Part shown: piece after piece, positions 44,520 through 53,996 of the stretch
Layout of the letters: each line of letters opens with the position of its first letter
Position numbering within the stretch: position 1 is the first letter of the stretch
Source of the DNA: Methylococcus mesophilus
GTDB lineage: Bacteria > Pseudomonadota > Gammaproteobacteria > Methylococcales > Methylococcaceae
Assembly (NCBI RefSeq): GCF_026247885.1
Contig: NZ_CP110921.1
Coordinates: 1,545,001 to 1,609,000 of the forward strand
DNA: 64,000 bases
Direction of reading: 5' to 3'
Program-made: the position numbers and the translations under genes
The notes under the pieces: model-generated
What the model was told of the DNA's origin: nothing
The model's input: the letters and a program-made list of their open reading frames with translations, nothing else
Database searches by the model: none

Positions 44520-45767
44520 ATGAAAATAGCAATTATAGGAACTGGTATTTCAGGAATGACGTGTGCTTGGCTGCTGCATCGCCGCCACGATATTCATCTG
44601 TTCGAAGCGAGCACTTATCCAGGCGGACACACTCATACTCAGGAGATATCTCTTGATGGGACACATGTTCCAGTAGACACCGGCTTCATCGTATTCAACG
44701 ACCGTACGTATCCCAACTTCAGCCAGCTACTGAACCGACTGGGCGTCAGATCCAGAAATACGACCATGAGCTTCAGCGTCAGCTGCCAACGCAGCGGACT
44801 GGAATACGCAGGAAATGACCTTAACGGACTGTTCGCGCAGCGAAGCAATGCCTTCAGCCCGGCATTTTTCAGGATGCTGAAGGACATTCTGCGATTCAAT
44901 AGCCATGCGTCGACATCGATAGAAACATCGAACGGTGACATCACTCTCGGCGAGTTTCTCCGCCAGCACGGCTATAGCCGGGAGTTCCGGGAAAATTACG
45001 TCATCCCCATGGCTGCCGCCATCTGGTCCGCGGAACACGAGCAGACCCAGGCGATGCCTGCCCGCTTCTTCGTGGGCTTTTTCGAGAACCACGGCCTGCT
45101 GAGCCTCAGCGGCCGCCCCCAATGGAAGTTCATCGAAGGAGGCTCGCGAAGCTACGTCGACAAACTGTTGGCTCCCTTCCGGGGCCAACTTCGCTTGTCC
45201 ACACCGGTAACCGCGTTGCAACGGTTCGACACCCACGTCGACGTTCGCGAGGCATCCGGGAAAGCAGAACGATTCGATGCAGCCATCGTGGCAACGCACA
45301 GCGATCAGGCACTCGCCCTCTTGCAGGATCCCTCGCGGGAGGAAAGGGAAATCCTCAGCGCAATTCCCTACCAGAAAAATGAAGCAGTGCTGCATACCGA
45401 CACGGCGGTACTGCCACGCCGCCGGCGGGCTTGGGCGGCCTGGAATTACCTGCGTCCAGCCAGAAATCAGCGCCGCGTGGCCGTCACCTACAACATGAGC
45501 CTGCTGCAGCAACTGCCCTCCCAGGAAACCGTATGCGTAACGCTGAACAGCACCGAAAGCATCCGTGAAGATTTGATCGTCAACCGGATGACCTACCACC
45601 ATCCCGTATTCAATTTCGAAAGCCTGGCGGCCCAGCAACGATGGCGGGAAATCAACGGCGGGCGGCGAACCTGGTATTGCGGAGCCTATTGGGGATACGG
45701 CTTTCACGAGGATGGCGTGAATAGCGCCATGCGAGTGGCTGAAGATATAGATCAGGTTGGAGCATAA
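44520..45767 (+). CDS. FAD-dependent oxidoreductase (amine oxidase-like, CFA-cluster type)
   Basis: 415-residue flavoprotein. The N-terminal dinucleotide fold IAIIGTGISGMTCAWLL (G-x-G-x-x-G) is followed by FEASTYPGGHTHTQEI and VDTGFIVFNDRTYPNF, the flavin-binding signature of the phytoene desaturase/amine oxidase superfamily. The C-terminus ends near YWGYGFHEDGVNSAMRVAEDI, the second FAD contact. Homologues regularly sit before DUF1365 and CFA-synthase genes, as here. A role in fatty acyl desaturation or furan fatty acid formation is plausible but not shown by the sequence. The next gene begins two bases after its stop. Confidence 0.85.
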   Translation: MKIAIIGTGISGMTCAWLLHRRHDIHLFEASTYPGGHTHTQEISLDGTHVPVDTGFIVFNDRTYPNFSQLLNRLGVRSRNTTMSFSVSCQRSGLEYAGNDLNGLFAQRSNAFSPAFFRMLKDILRFNSHASTSIETSNGDITLGEFLRQHGYSREFRENYVIPMAAAIWSAEHEQTQAMPARFFVGFFENHGLLSLSGRPQWKFIEGGSRSYVDKLLAPFRGQLRLSTPVTALQRFDTHVDVREASGKAERFDAAIVATHSDQALALLQDPSREEREILSAIPYQKNEAVLHTDTAVLPRRRRAWAAWNYLRPARNQRRVAVTYNMSLLQQLPSQETVCVTLNSTESIREDLIVNRMTYHHPVFNFESLAAQQRWREINGGRRTWYCGAYWGYGFHEDGVNSAMRVAEDIDQVGA

Positions 45768-45769
45768 CA

Positions 45770-46525
45770 GTGGAAAGCTGCATTTATACCGGCCAGGTCA
45801 GGCACCGTAGGTTTAAGCCGGTGACCCATGAATTCAACTATCTCCTTTTCATGATGTGTTTGGATCTCGAAACCATTGATAATGAATGGGCCTGGCCTTC
45901 CTGGCAGATACCGCTGGTACGGTTTCGGCGGGACGACCATTTCGGCGACCCTCGCGTGCCATTATCCAGCGCCGTTCGCAGTCTAGTGCATGAGCAGACT
46001 GGCCAGCATCCCGCCGGCCCGATTTTTATCCTGACGCACATGCGTTACTTCGGATACTGCTTCAACCCCATCAGCATATACTACTGCTTCAACGCCGAAG
46101 GTACCCGCGCCGACTTTCTGGTCGCGGAGGTTACCAATACGCCCTGGGGAGAAAAGCACTGCTATGTGATATGCCGCGAGCGAGAGGCAAGACGGAGCCA
46201 GTCGCTCCACGCAACGCTCAATAAAGCAATGCACGTATCACCCTTCATGCCGATGGATCTGGTTTATGACTTCCGAAGCAGCCAGCCGAAACACCGACTA
46301 GCGGTACACATCGATGTGTTGGACGCACGGAAAGATAAGGTATTTGATGCCACGCTGACACTACGGCGTAAAATCATCTCCACAAGGACACTGGCCCTTG
46401 CTATAGCGCGTTTCCCGCTTATTACTCTTCAGGTCATCATCGCCATTCACTGGCAGGCCGTGCGCCTTTGGCTGAAAGGCCTGCCCGTATTCGAGCATCA
46501 AAAAAAAGCGGGCAAGCTACCATGA
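45770..46525 (+). CDS. DUF1365 protein
   Basis: 251-residue protein of family DUF1365, always found near CFA-synthase-like genes. The signatures are YTGQVRHRRFKPVTHEFNYLLFMMCLDLE at the start, FGDPRVPL, MRYFGYCFNPISIYYCF in the middle, and HVSPFMPMDLVYDF. Function is unknown; a role in modified fatty acid synthesis has been proposed from gene context. The start is GTG 45770. The C-terminus is hydrophobic (LALAIARFPLITLQVIIAIHWQAVRLWLKG), suggesting membrane association. It overlaps the CFA gene by four bases (ATGA). Confidence 0.92.
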   Translation: MESCIYTGQVRHRRFKPVTHEFNYLLFMMCLDLETIDNEWAWPSWQIPLVRFRRDDHFGDPRVPLSSAVRSLVHEQTGQHPAGPIFILTHMRYFGYCFNPISIYYCFNAEGTRADFLVAEVTNTPWGEKHCYVICREREARRSQSLHATLNKAMHVSPFMPMDLVYDFRSSQPKHRLAVHIDVLDARKDKVFDATLTLRRKIISTRTLALAIARFPLITLQVIIAIHWQAVRLWLKGLPVFEHQKKAGKLP

Positions 46526-47799
46526 ATCAAGGCGATTTCGGAAACTGCCCAATGCCGGAACCAGGCCCGTCCGGAACGTTTCTGGACAGGTTTTTCCGCC
46601 GCCAGTTGAAGAACCGTCTTGCTCGCATCGGCAAAGGCAGGATCAACTGGATTGAAAACGGGGAAATGGAAGTATTCGGGTCAACTTCCGGCGATTGCCC
46701 CTTGGAAGTTTCAGTCCAGGTGAACTCCCCAGCGGTATACCGCCGCATCGCGCTGCGCGGCTCCATCGGGGCCGGCGAAAGCTACATGGCCGGAGAATGG
46801 GACTGCGACAACCTCGCCGACCTGGTTCGCATATTGCTGCTGGCCGACCGGGTGGTCGACGCCGTGGACGGAGGCGCGGTTGACGCCTACGGCCTGTTTG
46901 CAAGGGTGACCAACTGGGCAAAGCGCAACAACCGGGCAGGGAGCCGCGCCAACATCGCGGCGCATTACGATCTGGGCAACGATTTCTACCGCCTGTTTCT
47001 GGACGACACGATGATGTATTCGTGTGCCTTCTTCGAGATGGGGCATGAAACCCTTGAGGAAGCGTCGTCAGCCAAGAATGACCGTATCTGCCGGAAACTC
47101 CGTCTTTCGCCAAATGATCATGTCCTCGAAATCGGGACCGGCTGGGGCGGCTTCGCCCTTCATGCCGCAACCCGGTATGGCTGCAGAGTGACAACCACGA
47201 CGATCTCGCGCCAGCAATACGAGTACGCGCGGCAGCGTGTCAGGGAGGCCAGGCTCGATGATCGAATCACCGTGATCTCCGAGGATTACCGCGACCTTGC
47301 CGGCCAATACGACAAGCTGACCTCGATCGAAATGGTCGAAGCGGTCGGCCCCGAATTCTACGAAACGTTCTTCAGCCAATGCGGGAGACTGCTGAAGCCC
47401 TGCGGTGCGATGCTGTTACAGAGCATCACGATCGCGGACCGGCGCTACGAGCAAGCCCGCAAATCGGTGGATTTCATCAAGCGCCATATATTCCCCGGCG
47501 GGTGCCTGCCTTCGGTGACGGCGCTCTGCAAGGCCATGACAGCGGCGTCCGATCTCCAAATGGTCCATCTGGAAGACATCGGGCTCCACTATGCCACCAC
47601 CCTTGCCCACTGGCGGCAGCGCTTCCTGGCGCATCTGGACGACGTCAAGGCGCTCGGGTTCCCGGATGACTTCATCCGTATGTGGCTGTTCTATTTCGGC
47701 TATTGCGAAGGGGCATTCCTGGAACGCGCCATCGGCGACGTCCAGTTGGTATTGGCCAAACCGGGATACCGCCAAATTCCGCTCGTCCAGACGCTTTGA
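46522..47799 (+). CDS. cfa: Cyclopropane-fatty-acyl-phospholipid synthase family methyltransferase
   Basis: 425-residue SAM-dependent enzyme that acts on unsaturated acyl chains of membrane phospholipids. N-terminal lipid-binding region; then AHYDLGNDFYRLFLDDTMMYSCAFFE with the conserved active-site Cys, SAM motif VLEIGTGWGGFALHAA, and TTTTISRQQYEYARQRV. SIEMVEAVGPEFYETFF carries the conserved Glu. In place of the E. coli LHTI segment it has LLQSITIADRRYE, the form found in the DUF1365-linked subgroup. The start ATG 46522 overlaps the DUF1365 stop. It probably methylates the acyl chain at the membrane surface, with the FAD enzyme and DUF1365 as partners. Confidence 0.93.
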   Translation: MNQGDFGNCPMPEPGPSGTFLDRFFRRQLKNRLARIGKGRINWIENGEMEVFGSTSGDCPLEVSVQVNSPAVYRRIALRGSIGAGESYMAGEWDCDNLADLVRILLLADRVVDAVDGGAVDAYGLFARVTNWAKRNNRAGSRANIAAHYDLGNDFYRLFLDDTMMYSCAFFEMGHETLEEASSAKNDRICRKLRLSPNDHVLEIGTGWGGFALHAATRYGCRVTTTTISRQQYEYARQRVREARLDDRITVISEDYRDLAGQYDKLTSIEMVEAVGPEFYETFFSQCGRLLKPCGAMLLQSITIADRRYEQARKSVDFIKRHIFPGGCLPSVTALCKAMTAASDLQMVHLEDIGLHYATTLAHWRQRFLAHLDDVKALGFPDDFIRMWLFYFGYCEGAFLERAIGDVQLVLAKPGYRQIPLVQTL

Positions 47800-47812
47800 A
47801 GGACACCCAGCC

Positions 47813-48364
47813 ATGCTCGCTCCTGCTTTCAATTTCCTCGTGTTCCAGGCCGGCTGGCTCGGCGTCGTGGTCAGCGCGGCCGAAGGTGCGGCTTCGCGCG
47901 CCACTGCAGTCGCTCTCATGGTGCTCGCCCTCCATCTCGCGCGCAGTTCTCATCCAAGGCAGGAACTGCTGCTTGCCCTAGCGGCCGGAGCGTTGGGATT
48001 TTTCCTCGATTCGCTGTTGACGATGGCCGGATTGATGCGGTTCGCGTCGGGACAGATATCGCACATGCTGGCGCCGCATTGGATCGTGGCCCTGTGGATG
48101 ATGTTTGCGACCACGCTCAACGTCGGTCTGCGCTGGCTGAAGGGGAGGACGGGCCTCGCCACCTTGCTCGGAGCCGTGTTCGGCCCCCTGGCTTATCTGG
48201 CCGGCGCGCGGATGGGCGCGGTGCAATTCCCGCAGCCGGTCTGGCCGACACTGCTGGGCATATGCACGGTCTGGGCGGCTGCGATGCCCCTGTTGATGAG
48301 GTTGGCTGCAAAATTCGAGGCGCCGCATCCGACCGCCGCCAGCCCTGAGGCTCATACTCGATGA
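47813..48364 (+). CDS. DUF2878 membrane protein
   Basis: 183-residue polytopic membrane protein of DUF2878, unknown function. Five or six TM helices are visible (FNFLVFQAGWLGVVVSAAEG near the start; LALAAGALGFFLDSLLTMAGLM; APHWIVALWMMFATTLNVGL; LLGAVFGPLAYLAGARMGAV; VWPTLLGICTVWAAAMPLLM). The family is found almost only in this lipid-modification context. It begins 13 bases after cfa and overlaps the next gene by four bases (ATGA). Confidence 0.85.
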   Translation: MLAPAFNFLVFQAGWLGVVVSAAEGAASRATAVALMVLALHLARSSHPRQELLLALAAGALGFFLDSLLTMAGLMRFASGQISHMLAPHWIVALWMMFATTLNVGLRWLKGRTGLATLLGAVFGPLAYLAGARMGAVQFPQPVWPTLLGICTVWAAAMPLLMRLAAKFEAPHPTAASPEAHTR

Positions 48365-49164
48365 ACGGCTTTCTCGACCTGATCTTGCCCGCCTGGGGCG
48401 CGGTGGCCGCACTCATGTCGGTCCTTTGGTGGCGCCAGGTGAGAACGCATAACGCAAACTGGGTAGACGTGGCATGGGCCGGATCGACCGGCGGCTTGGG
48501 GGTCTATTTTGCCATCGCTGGCGAAGGCGATCCGCTGCGGCGGCTGGCACTGGCCATGATGGCCGGTATGTGGGGGGGCCGTCTTGCACTGCATATCTAC
48601 CGGCGCGCTTTGCGCCACCCGGAAGAAGACAGCCGCTACCGTTACCTCCGGCAACATTGGCACACGGCGACTCAGATCAAATTTTTCTTGTTCTTCCAGG
48701 CGCAGGGACTCGCCGCCATGGTGTTCTCCTTGCCCTACTGGGCGATAGCGCAGATTCCCGGCCCCACCCCACCGGCGGTCCTGACTGTTGCAGCCGTGAT
48801 TTGGCTGGTCTCAATCGCCGGCGAATCGTTCGCGGACTGGCAGCTTACCGCTTGGCGGGCCGCCCCCGGCCACTGCGGCAGGACTTGTAGAACCGGGCTA
48901 TGGGCCTATTCGCGCCATCCCAATTATTTCTTCGAATGGCTGCATTGGTGGAGCTACGTCGTTCTTAGCCACGGCAGCCCCTACTGGTGGATCGCTCTAC
49001 TGATACAGGGTCTCATGTTCATGACGCTGAATTATCTTTCCGGCATCCCTCATGCTGAACGTCAGGCGCTGCTGAGCAAAGGGGATGACTATCGCGAATA
49101 CCAGAGCACCACTCCACGCTTCTTTCCCTGGAGACCCACACGCCATGCTCAGCCTCGCCATTGA
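48361..49164 (+). CDS. DUF1295 (steroid 5-alpha-reductase-like) membrane protein
   Basis: 267-residue inner-membrane protein. Conserved C-terminal features of the DUF1295/steroid reductase superfamily are TGLWAYSRHPNYFFEWLHWWSYV, where R and HPNYF are the NADPH-linked core, and GIPHAERQALLSKGDDYREYQSTTPRFFPW. Six or seven hydrophobic segments. Relatives reduce double bonds or methylate in membranes; a reductase or isoprenylcysteine-methyltransferase-like role on an acyl chain is conceivable. Its start overlaps DUF2878; its 3' end overlaps the second CFA-type gene by 20 bases. Confidence 0.87.
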   Translation: MNGFLDLILPAWGAVAALMSVLWWRQVRTHNANWVDVAWAGSTGGLGVYFAIAGEGDPLRRLALAMMAGMWGGRLALHIYRRALRHPEEDSRYRYLRQHWHTATQIKFFLFFQAQGLAAMVFSLPYWAIAQIPGPTPPAVLTVAAVIWLVSIAGESFADWQLTAWRAAPGHCGRTCRTGLWAYSRHPNYFFEWLHWWSYVVLSHGSPYWWIALLIQGLMFMTLNYLSGIPHAERQALLSKGDDYREYQSTTPRFFPWRPTRHAQPRH

Positions 49165-50191
49165 AATGATGGAATGCGGCCTCCTGCCCGATCCACTGAT
49201 CCGACTAGGAATCAGGCGACTGCTGGCCGGCCGCCTGAACGAGATCGAGAGGCGGACGCCGGGGGCAACTGCCGCCTTCCTGGCCGGCCTTCAGCGCGGC
49301 CCGGTGGCCGAACACACCGATGCAGCCAACCGTCAGCACTACGAACTCCCCGCGGAATTCTTCGAACGGGTTCTCGGACGGCACCGGAAGTACAGCTGTT
49401 GCCTTTGGCTGGATGGCATCCGAACCCTCGATGAGGCTGAAGAGGCGATGCTTGACCTGAGCTGCCGGCGTGCCGGCCTTTCCGACGGCCAGACCATTCT
49501 CGACTTAGGCTGTGGCTGGGGATCGCTGAGCCTCTGGGCAGCGGAAAGGTACCCCAAGGCGAACATCCTCGCCATGTCGAATTCGACGTCCCAGCGGTTA
49601 TATATCCAAGCCCGTGCCAGTGAAAGAGGGCTGGCTAATCTGGAGGTCGTGACCGCCGACATCAATACCTTCGAGCCGCTTCGAAAATTTGACCGGATCG
49701 TCTCCGTGGAAATGTTCGAACATCTGCACAACTACCGAACCCTCTTCGATCGCTTGCGCACCTGGCTGACCCCGGAGGGAAAGGTTTTCGTCCACGTGTT
49801 CAGCCACCGGCAACATGCCTATGCCTTCAATGCAAAATCCGAAGACGACTGGATCGGCAAATATTTCTTCACCGGCGGCATCATGCCCTCACGGGACCTG
49901 TTTGGCCGCATACAGCACAGTCTGACCGTCGAAGAATCCTGGCACATCAACGGCCGCCACTATCAGCGGACCTGCGAAGCCTGGCTTGCGCGCCATGACC
50001 TTGAACGCGACACGATTATGGCCATCTTCAAGGACGTCTACGGCTCCGGCGCGAATCGCTGGTTTCAGCGCTGGCGGATGTTTTTTCTTGCGTGCGCCGA
50101 ATTGTTCGCATACCGCGGAGGCGAGGAGTGGGGCGTTTCCCACTACCGCTTCGGCGTGAACTCACTCGCGAACGTATCGAGCAGTTCATAG
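49145..50191 (+). CDS. Second CFA-synthase-like methyltransferase
   Basis: 348-residue SAM-dependent methyltransferase related to CFA synthase but shorter at the N-terminus. It has RQHYELPAEFFERVLGRHRKYSCCLW with the conserved Cys, SAM motif ILDLGCGWGSLSLWAAERYP, AMSNSTSQRLYIQ, the Glu in SVEMFEHLHNYRTLF, and VHVFSHRQHAYAF. It belongs to a different subgroup from the 46522 gene. Two different CFA-type enzymes in one operon suggest two methylation steps or two substrates. Its 3' end runs 49 bases into the convergent DUF6134 gene. Confidence 0.9.
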   Translation: MLSLAIEMMECGLLPDPLIRLGIRRLLAGRLNEIERRTPGATAAFLAGLQRGPVAEHTDAANRQHYELPAEFFERVLGRHRKYSCCLWLDGIRTLDEAEEAMLDLSCRRAGLSDGQTILDLGCGWGSLSLWAAERYPKANILAMSNSTSQRLYIQARASERGLANLEVVTADINTFEPLRKFDRIVSVEMFEHLHNYRTLFDRLRTWLTPEGKVFVHVFSHRQHAYAFNAKSEDDWIGKYFFTGGIMPSRDLFGRIQHSLTVEESWHINGRHYQRTCEAWLARHDLERDTIMAIFKDVYGSGANRWFQRWRMFFLACAELFAYRGGEEWGVSHYRFGVNSLANVSSSS

Positions 50192-50856
50192 ATCAGGTCC
50201 GCCCCCTTGACCAGCGACTTGAGCCTGACCCAGCGACGATTGTCCTGGTACCACAGGTCGATGTCGCCCGTGCCTTCGACCGAGACCCTATAACGGTTCG
50301 CTTTTACCGTACGGCCATTGGGCAGCTCGATAGACTCCTCACCGACCGGCCGGCTTGAGACTCGGACATATTCGCCGGTCTGGGCGTTGAGCAGCCGAGC
50401 TTGACTGAGAAAATCAGGGTTCCAGTAAGCGAAACTCATCACGCAGCCCGGCAGCAAATTCTCCCTTCCATTTGCGATCACCCTGAGCCCCGCTTGGACC
50501 CGGACGGCGTATACCGAATAGCTGTCACCGCCGTCATCCGTCGTAGTCTTCATGGCATCCAGGCAGTCCTGCGACCAAACCTCGACGTTGCGGTGCTTAT
50601 ATTCATAGACGCTGATGCCCAGCAGCTTGACATCGAAATCGGCGTCGATTGTCACCGTTTCCCGGTCTCCCTGGCGTTCGACCATGAATCGATGCCTGCC
50701 TACGTCCCTGCCGTTCAGCAGCACTCTGAACTCCCAGCCACTCGAAATATCGGGACGGCCGTCTTCCGCTGCGCTTCCTGTCATCGCCGCAACCGACAAT
50801 ACGCCGCCGACCACCCCGGAAACCAGTGCGCTCATGGTCTTCGCTGCTTTGGTCAT
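50143..50856 (-). CDS. Exported DUF6134 protein
   Basis: 237-residue protein with a signal peptide (SALVSGVVGGVLSVAAMTGSAA, about 9-30) and a beta-rich domain (WEFRVLLNGRDVGRHRFMVERQGDRETVTIDADFDVKLLGI). LLPGCVMSFAYWNPDFLSQARLLNAQTGEYV is the family core. DUF6134 members occur beside CFA/DUF1295 clusters; function unknown, perhaps lipid binding in the periplasm like lipocalins or LolA. It is transcribed towards the cluster and shares 49 bases with the second CFA-type gene, unusual for two real genes, but both frames are well supported by family patterns. Confidence 0.8.
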   Translation of the reverse strand: MTKAAKTMSALVSGVVGGVLSVAAMTGSAAEDGRPDISSGWEFRVLLNGRDVGRHRFMVERQGDRETVTIDADFDVKLLGISVYEYKHRNVEVWSQDCLDAMKTTTDDGGDSYSVYAVRVQAGLRVIANGRENLLPGCVMSFAYWNPDFLSQARLLNAQTGEYVRVSSRPVGEESIELPNGRTVKANRYRVSVEGTGDIDLWYQDNRRWVRLKSLVKGADLIYELLDTFASEFTPKR

Positions 50857-51012
50857 GCCCAGCCAACCCTGATGTTGGAAAACCCGCCTTCCCCGAAAAT
50901 ATGGGATCGGTCAGCGCCCGGTTTGGTTCCCACGAGGTCGAATCTCCCCAGAACCGGCGCTCTTTGCCGATGGTAACGAATACGTGCATCGTTTGATGCC
51001 GTCGCTCGCGAC

Positions 51013-51018
51013 TATAAT
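51013..51018 (+). promoter_or_regulatory. -10 element before the Cu-ATPase gene
   Basis: A perfect TATAAT lies 31 bases before ATG 51050, with a TTGATG at 50993-50998 only 14 bases away. If used, transcription begins at about 51025, which supports ATG 51050 as start over in-frame codons at 50984 and 51017. Confidence 0.45.
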
Positions 51019-51049
51019 GGCCGTTCAGCCAACCCGAAGTCACGATGGC

Positions 51050-53506
51050 ATGGCCGCCGAATCGAACCCGCCCGAACGCTTCCAGGTCGCCCACCAGACC
51101 CGCTCCCGCCTGCGCATCGTGGCACCCACCCTGCGTAAGCAAGCCGAACGGACTCATATCTTCGGAGTGCTGCTGCGGAAGCACCCGGCGGTAAGGCGGG
51201 TCCGGGTGGTGCCGGCGCTGGGGTCGGTAACTGTGCATTTCGATCCCTCGGCGGTGACGGCGACCGACCTCCAGACATTTTTCAGCACGGTGCTGGGCAA
51301 TCTGGGACCGTCAACGACGCTTTCCCCCGCTGTCAGACACGAGACGAATCCCGAGCTACCGCTGCATGAGTTCCATGTCGCGGTCGAAGGGATGACTTGC
51401 GTATCCTGTGCGCTGCTGATCGAGATGCTGCTGCGGCGTGATCCGCGGGTGGCCTCGGCCAGCGTCAATTTCGCGACGGAAACCGCCCAGGTGCTGACGT
51501 CGATGGGCCGGGACGAACTGTACGGGACCTTGCGGCAACTGGGCTACCAGCCACAGCCGATGGACAGCGTGGCGCAGCGCCGGGCATTACTGGTGCGGGA
51601 GAAAGCCCGCATCGGCAAGGCCTGGCAGCATTGTTTCTGGTCGCTGGTATTCAGCGTGCCGACCTTCCTGATCGGCCTGTTCGCGCCGCGTTCCCGGCTG
51701 ATGGGCTGGGTGCAGCTCGCCGTGTCGGCGCCGCTGCTGCTGGGCGGCGGACGGGAGTTCTTCGACAAAGCCTGGCAACTGGCGCGGCGCCGCTCGGCCA
51801 GCACCGATACCCTGGTCGCCGCGGGCGTCGGCTCGGCCTACGCCTATAGCTTTTTCTCCCTGGCAACCGGGCGCGGCGGCTACTACTTCGAGGCGGCGGC
51901 GGGCGTGATCGCCTTCGTGCTGATGGGCCGCTATCTGGAAGAGAAAGCGCGCGGCCGGGCGCACCATGCGATCCGGCAACTGGTCGAACTGCAGCCGCAG
52001 ACCGCAACGGTCTTGCGGGCCGAGCGGCCGGTGACCCTTGCCATCGAGGCGGTCCGGGTGGGCGACCTGGTGCTGGTGCGACCCGGCGAGCGCATCCCCG
52101 CCGACGGCGAAGTGGTCCAGGGGCTGTCGGCGGTGGACGAATCCATGGTGACGGGCGAGAGCCTGCCGGTGGTGAAGGAAACCGGCCACAGGGTCACCGG
52201 CGGTTGCATCAACGGCAACGGCGCACTGCAGATCCGGGTGGGCGCGATCGGTGCGGACACTGTCCTGTCGGGCATCCTGCGCACGCTGGAACAGGCCCAG
52301 ACCAGCCGGCTGCCCGTTCAGCGCACGGTCAACCGGCTGTCGGCCTTTTTCGTGCCTGCCGTGATGGCGGTGTCCGGCGCCACCTTCTTCGGCTGGATGG
52401 CGGCAGGTGCGGGATTCGGCACCGCGCTCATCCATGCCGTCACCGTACTGCTGGTGGCCTGCCCTTGCGCGCTCGGGCTGGCGACACCGGCCGCCGTGAT
52501 GGTCGGCACCGGGCAGGCGGCGCGGCGCGGCATCTTCATCCGTAACGCCGAGAGCCTGGAAACCGCAGCCGGCCTGACCGTCATCGTATTCGACAAGACC
52601 GGCACCCTCACCGAGGGCAGACCGAGGATCACCGACATCGCCAACGTCTCCGATCTGGACGATGCGGGACTGCTGCGGCTGGCCGCCTCCGCGGAGTCGC
52701 ATTCCGAGCACTTCATCGGCAAGGCCGTTCTTGCCCACGCCGCAACCTTGGGCCTGGCTTGGCCCGAACCGGCCGAGTTCCGGCTCGAACCCGGTTTGGG
52801 GATCGCCGCCGTCGTCGAGGGCCACGAAGTGCTGGTCGGCAACCAGCGCTGGCTCGACAAGCACAAGATCGAGAGCGGCCGGAACCTGGACGATGCGGCG
52901 CGGAAGCTGGGATCGCAGGGCAAGACGCCGGTATTCGTCGCGCTGGACGGGCACGCCGCCGCCCTGCTCGGCGTCGCCGACCGCCCCCGGCCCGATGCCC
53001 CGGAGGCCATCGCCCGCCTGCACCGGCGCGGGGTGCGGACGCTCATGGTGACGGGCGACGTCGCGCCTGCCGCCGAGCACATCGCCGCCCTGGTCGGCAT
53101 CGACCGGATCGAGGCCGGCGCCCGCCCGGGCCGCAAGCTGGAAGTCGTCCGCCGTTTGCAGAACCGCGGCGAGCGGGTCGGCATGATCGGCGACGGCATC
53201 AACGACGCCCCTGCCCTCGCCGCGGCCGACGTCGGACTGGCGATCGGCGGCGGCACCGACATCGCCAAGCAGAGCGCCGACCTGACCTTGCTCACCGGCG
53301 ATATTTCCAAGGCGGCGGAGGCCATGGAACTGAGCGGCCACACGCTGCGGGTGATCCGCCAGAACCTGTCCTGGGCCTTCGGCTACAACCTCGTCGCCAT
53401 CCCGCTGGCCGCCTTCGGCAAGCTGCACCCGATGGCCGCCTCCGCCGCGATGGCGGCAAGCTCGGTCGGCGTGGTGCTGAACGCCCTGCGGCTGCAGCGG
53501 GAGTGA
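51050..53506 (+). CDS. copA: Cu(I)-type P1B ATPase (CopA-like)
   Basis: 818-residue copper-exporting P-type ATPase. It has two N-terminal ferredoxin-like domains: the first (about 10-85) lacks the CxxC, the second (about 105-175) has MTCVSC at 115-120. The actuator has [15 protein letters not shown]. The TM metal site is CPC at 471-473, then the phosphorylated Asp515 in DKTGTLTEG. HxxH-like [12 protein letters not shown] is the N-domain, followed by [16 protein letters not shown]. The last TM pair contains GYN and [15 protein letters not shown], marking Cu(I). In a copper-dependent methanotroph it would supply or detoxify copper. The UV endonuclease gene follows 13 bases later. Confidence 0.93.
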   Translation: MAAESNPPERFQVAHQTRSRLRIVAPTLRKQAERTHIFGVLLRKHPAVRRVRVVPALGSVTVHFDPSAVTATDLQTFFSTVLGNLGPSTTLSPAVRHETNPELPLHEFHVAVEGMTCVSCALLIEMLLRRDPRVASASVNFATETAQVLTSMGRDELYGTLRQLGYQPQPMDSVAQRRALLVREKARIGKAWQHCFWSLVFSVPTFLIGLFAPRSRLMGWVQLAVSAPLLLGGGREFFDKAWQLARRRSASTDTLVAAGVGSAYAYSFFSLATGRGGYYFEAAAGVIAFVLMGRYLEEKARGRAHHAIRQLVELQPQTATVLRAERPVTLAIEAVRVGDLVLVRPGERIPADGEVVQGLSAVDESMVTGESLPVVKETGHRVTGGCINGNGALQIRVGAIGADTVLSGILRTLEQAQTSRLPVQRTVNRLSAFFVPAVMAVSGATFFGWMAAGAGFGTALIHAVTVLLVACPCALGLATPAAVMVGTGQAARRGIFIRNAESLETAAGLTVIVFDKTGTLTEGRPRITDIANVSDLDDAGLLRLAASAESHSEHFIGKAVLAHAATLGLAWPEPAEFRLEPGLGIAAVVEGHEVLVGNQRWLDKHKIESGRNLDDAARKLGSQGKTPVFVALDGHAAALLGVADRPRPDAPEAIARLHRRGVRTLMVTGDVAPAAEHIAALVGIDRIEAGARPGRKLEVVRRLQNRGERVGMIGDGINDAPALAAADVGLAIGGGTDIAKQSADLTLLTGDISKAAEAMELSGHTLRVIRQNLSWAFGYNLVAIPLAAFGKLHPMAASAAMAASSVGVVLNALRLQRE

Positions 53507-53519
53507 GACGAGTCCGGCC

Positions 53520-53996
53520 ATGCGGCTTTGGACCCTGCATCCCTGCTACCTGGACGCCAAAGGCCTGGTCGCGCTCTGGCGCGAAGCCCTGCTGGCACAA
53601 GCCGTGCTGAAAGGGCTGACGCGCGGCTATACCCATCACCCCCAGTTGACCCGGTTCCGCGAAACGCCCGACCCCGAAGCGGCGATCGCGCGCTACCTGC
53701 GGGCGGTCCACGCGGAAGCCGAGCGCCGGGGCTACCGCTTCGACGCGGGCAAGATCGCCCCCTGCCCGGTGCCGACCCTAATGACAGCCACGGACGGCCA
53801 GCTCGCCTACGAATGGGCGCATCTCAAAGCGAAGCTGCGGATACGCGCACCCGCCTGGCTTGAACCCTTGGAGACGCTGAAGCGGCCGGAACCGCACCCA
53901 TCGTTCCGCATCGTTCCGGGACCGGTGGCGGATTGGGAAATGCTGCCGCAGCAGCAGAACACTAGCGGCGCCGATCCACCAGCAGCCAGGCGATGA
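53520..53996 (+). CDS. Pyrimidine dimer DNA glycosylase (endonuclease V/DenV-like)
   Basis: 158-residue repair enzyme of the T4 endonuclease V family (pyr_excise). The start MRLWTLHPCYLDAKGLVALW, then REALLAQAVLKGLTRGYTHHPQLTRFRE and AEAERRGYRFD, are family patterns. The DAKGLVALWREALLA segment corresponds to the region with the catalytic Glu. The enzyme removes UV-induced cyclobutane dimers. It is downstream of the Cu-ATPase gene on the same strand, and its 3' end overlaps the convergent MFS gene by 35 bases. Confidence 0.87.
   Translation: MRLWTLHPCYLDAKGLVALWREALLAQAVLKGLTRGYTHHPQLTRFRETPDPEAAIARYLRAVHAEAERRGYRFDAGKIAPCPVPTLMTATDGQLAYEWAHLKAKLRIRAPAWLEPLETLKRPEPHPSFRIVPGPVADWEMLPQQQNTSGADPPAARR

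Noticed and set aside
51587..53521. 644-codon minus-strand open frame opposite the Cu-ATPase
   Set aside because: Low-complexity translation; the plus strand carries all P-type ATPase motifs.
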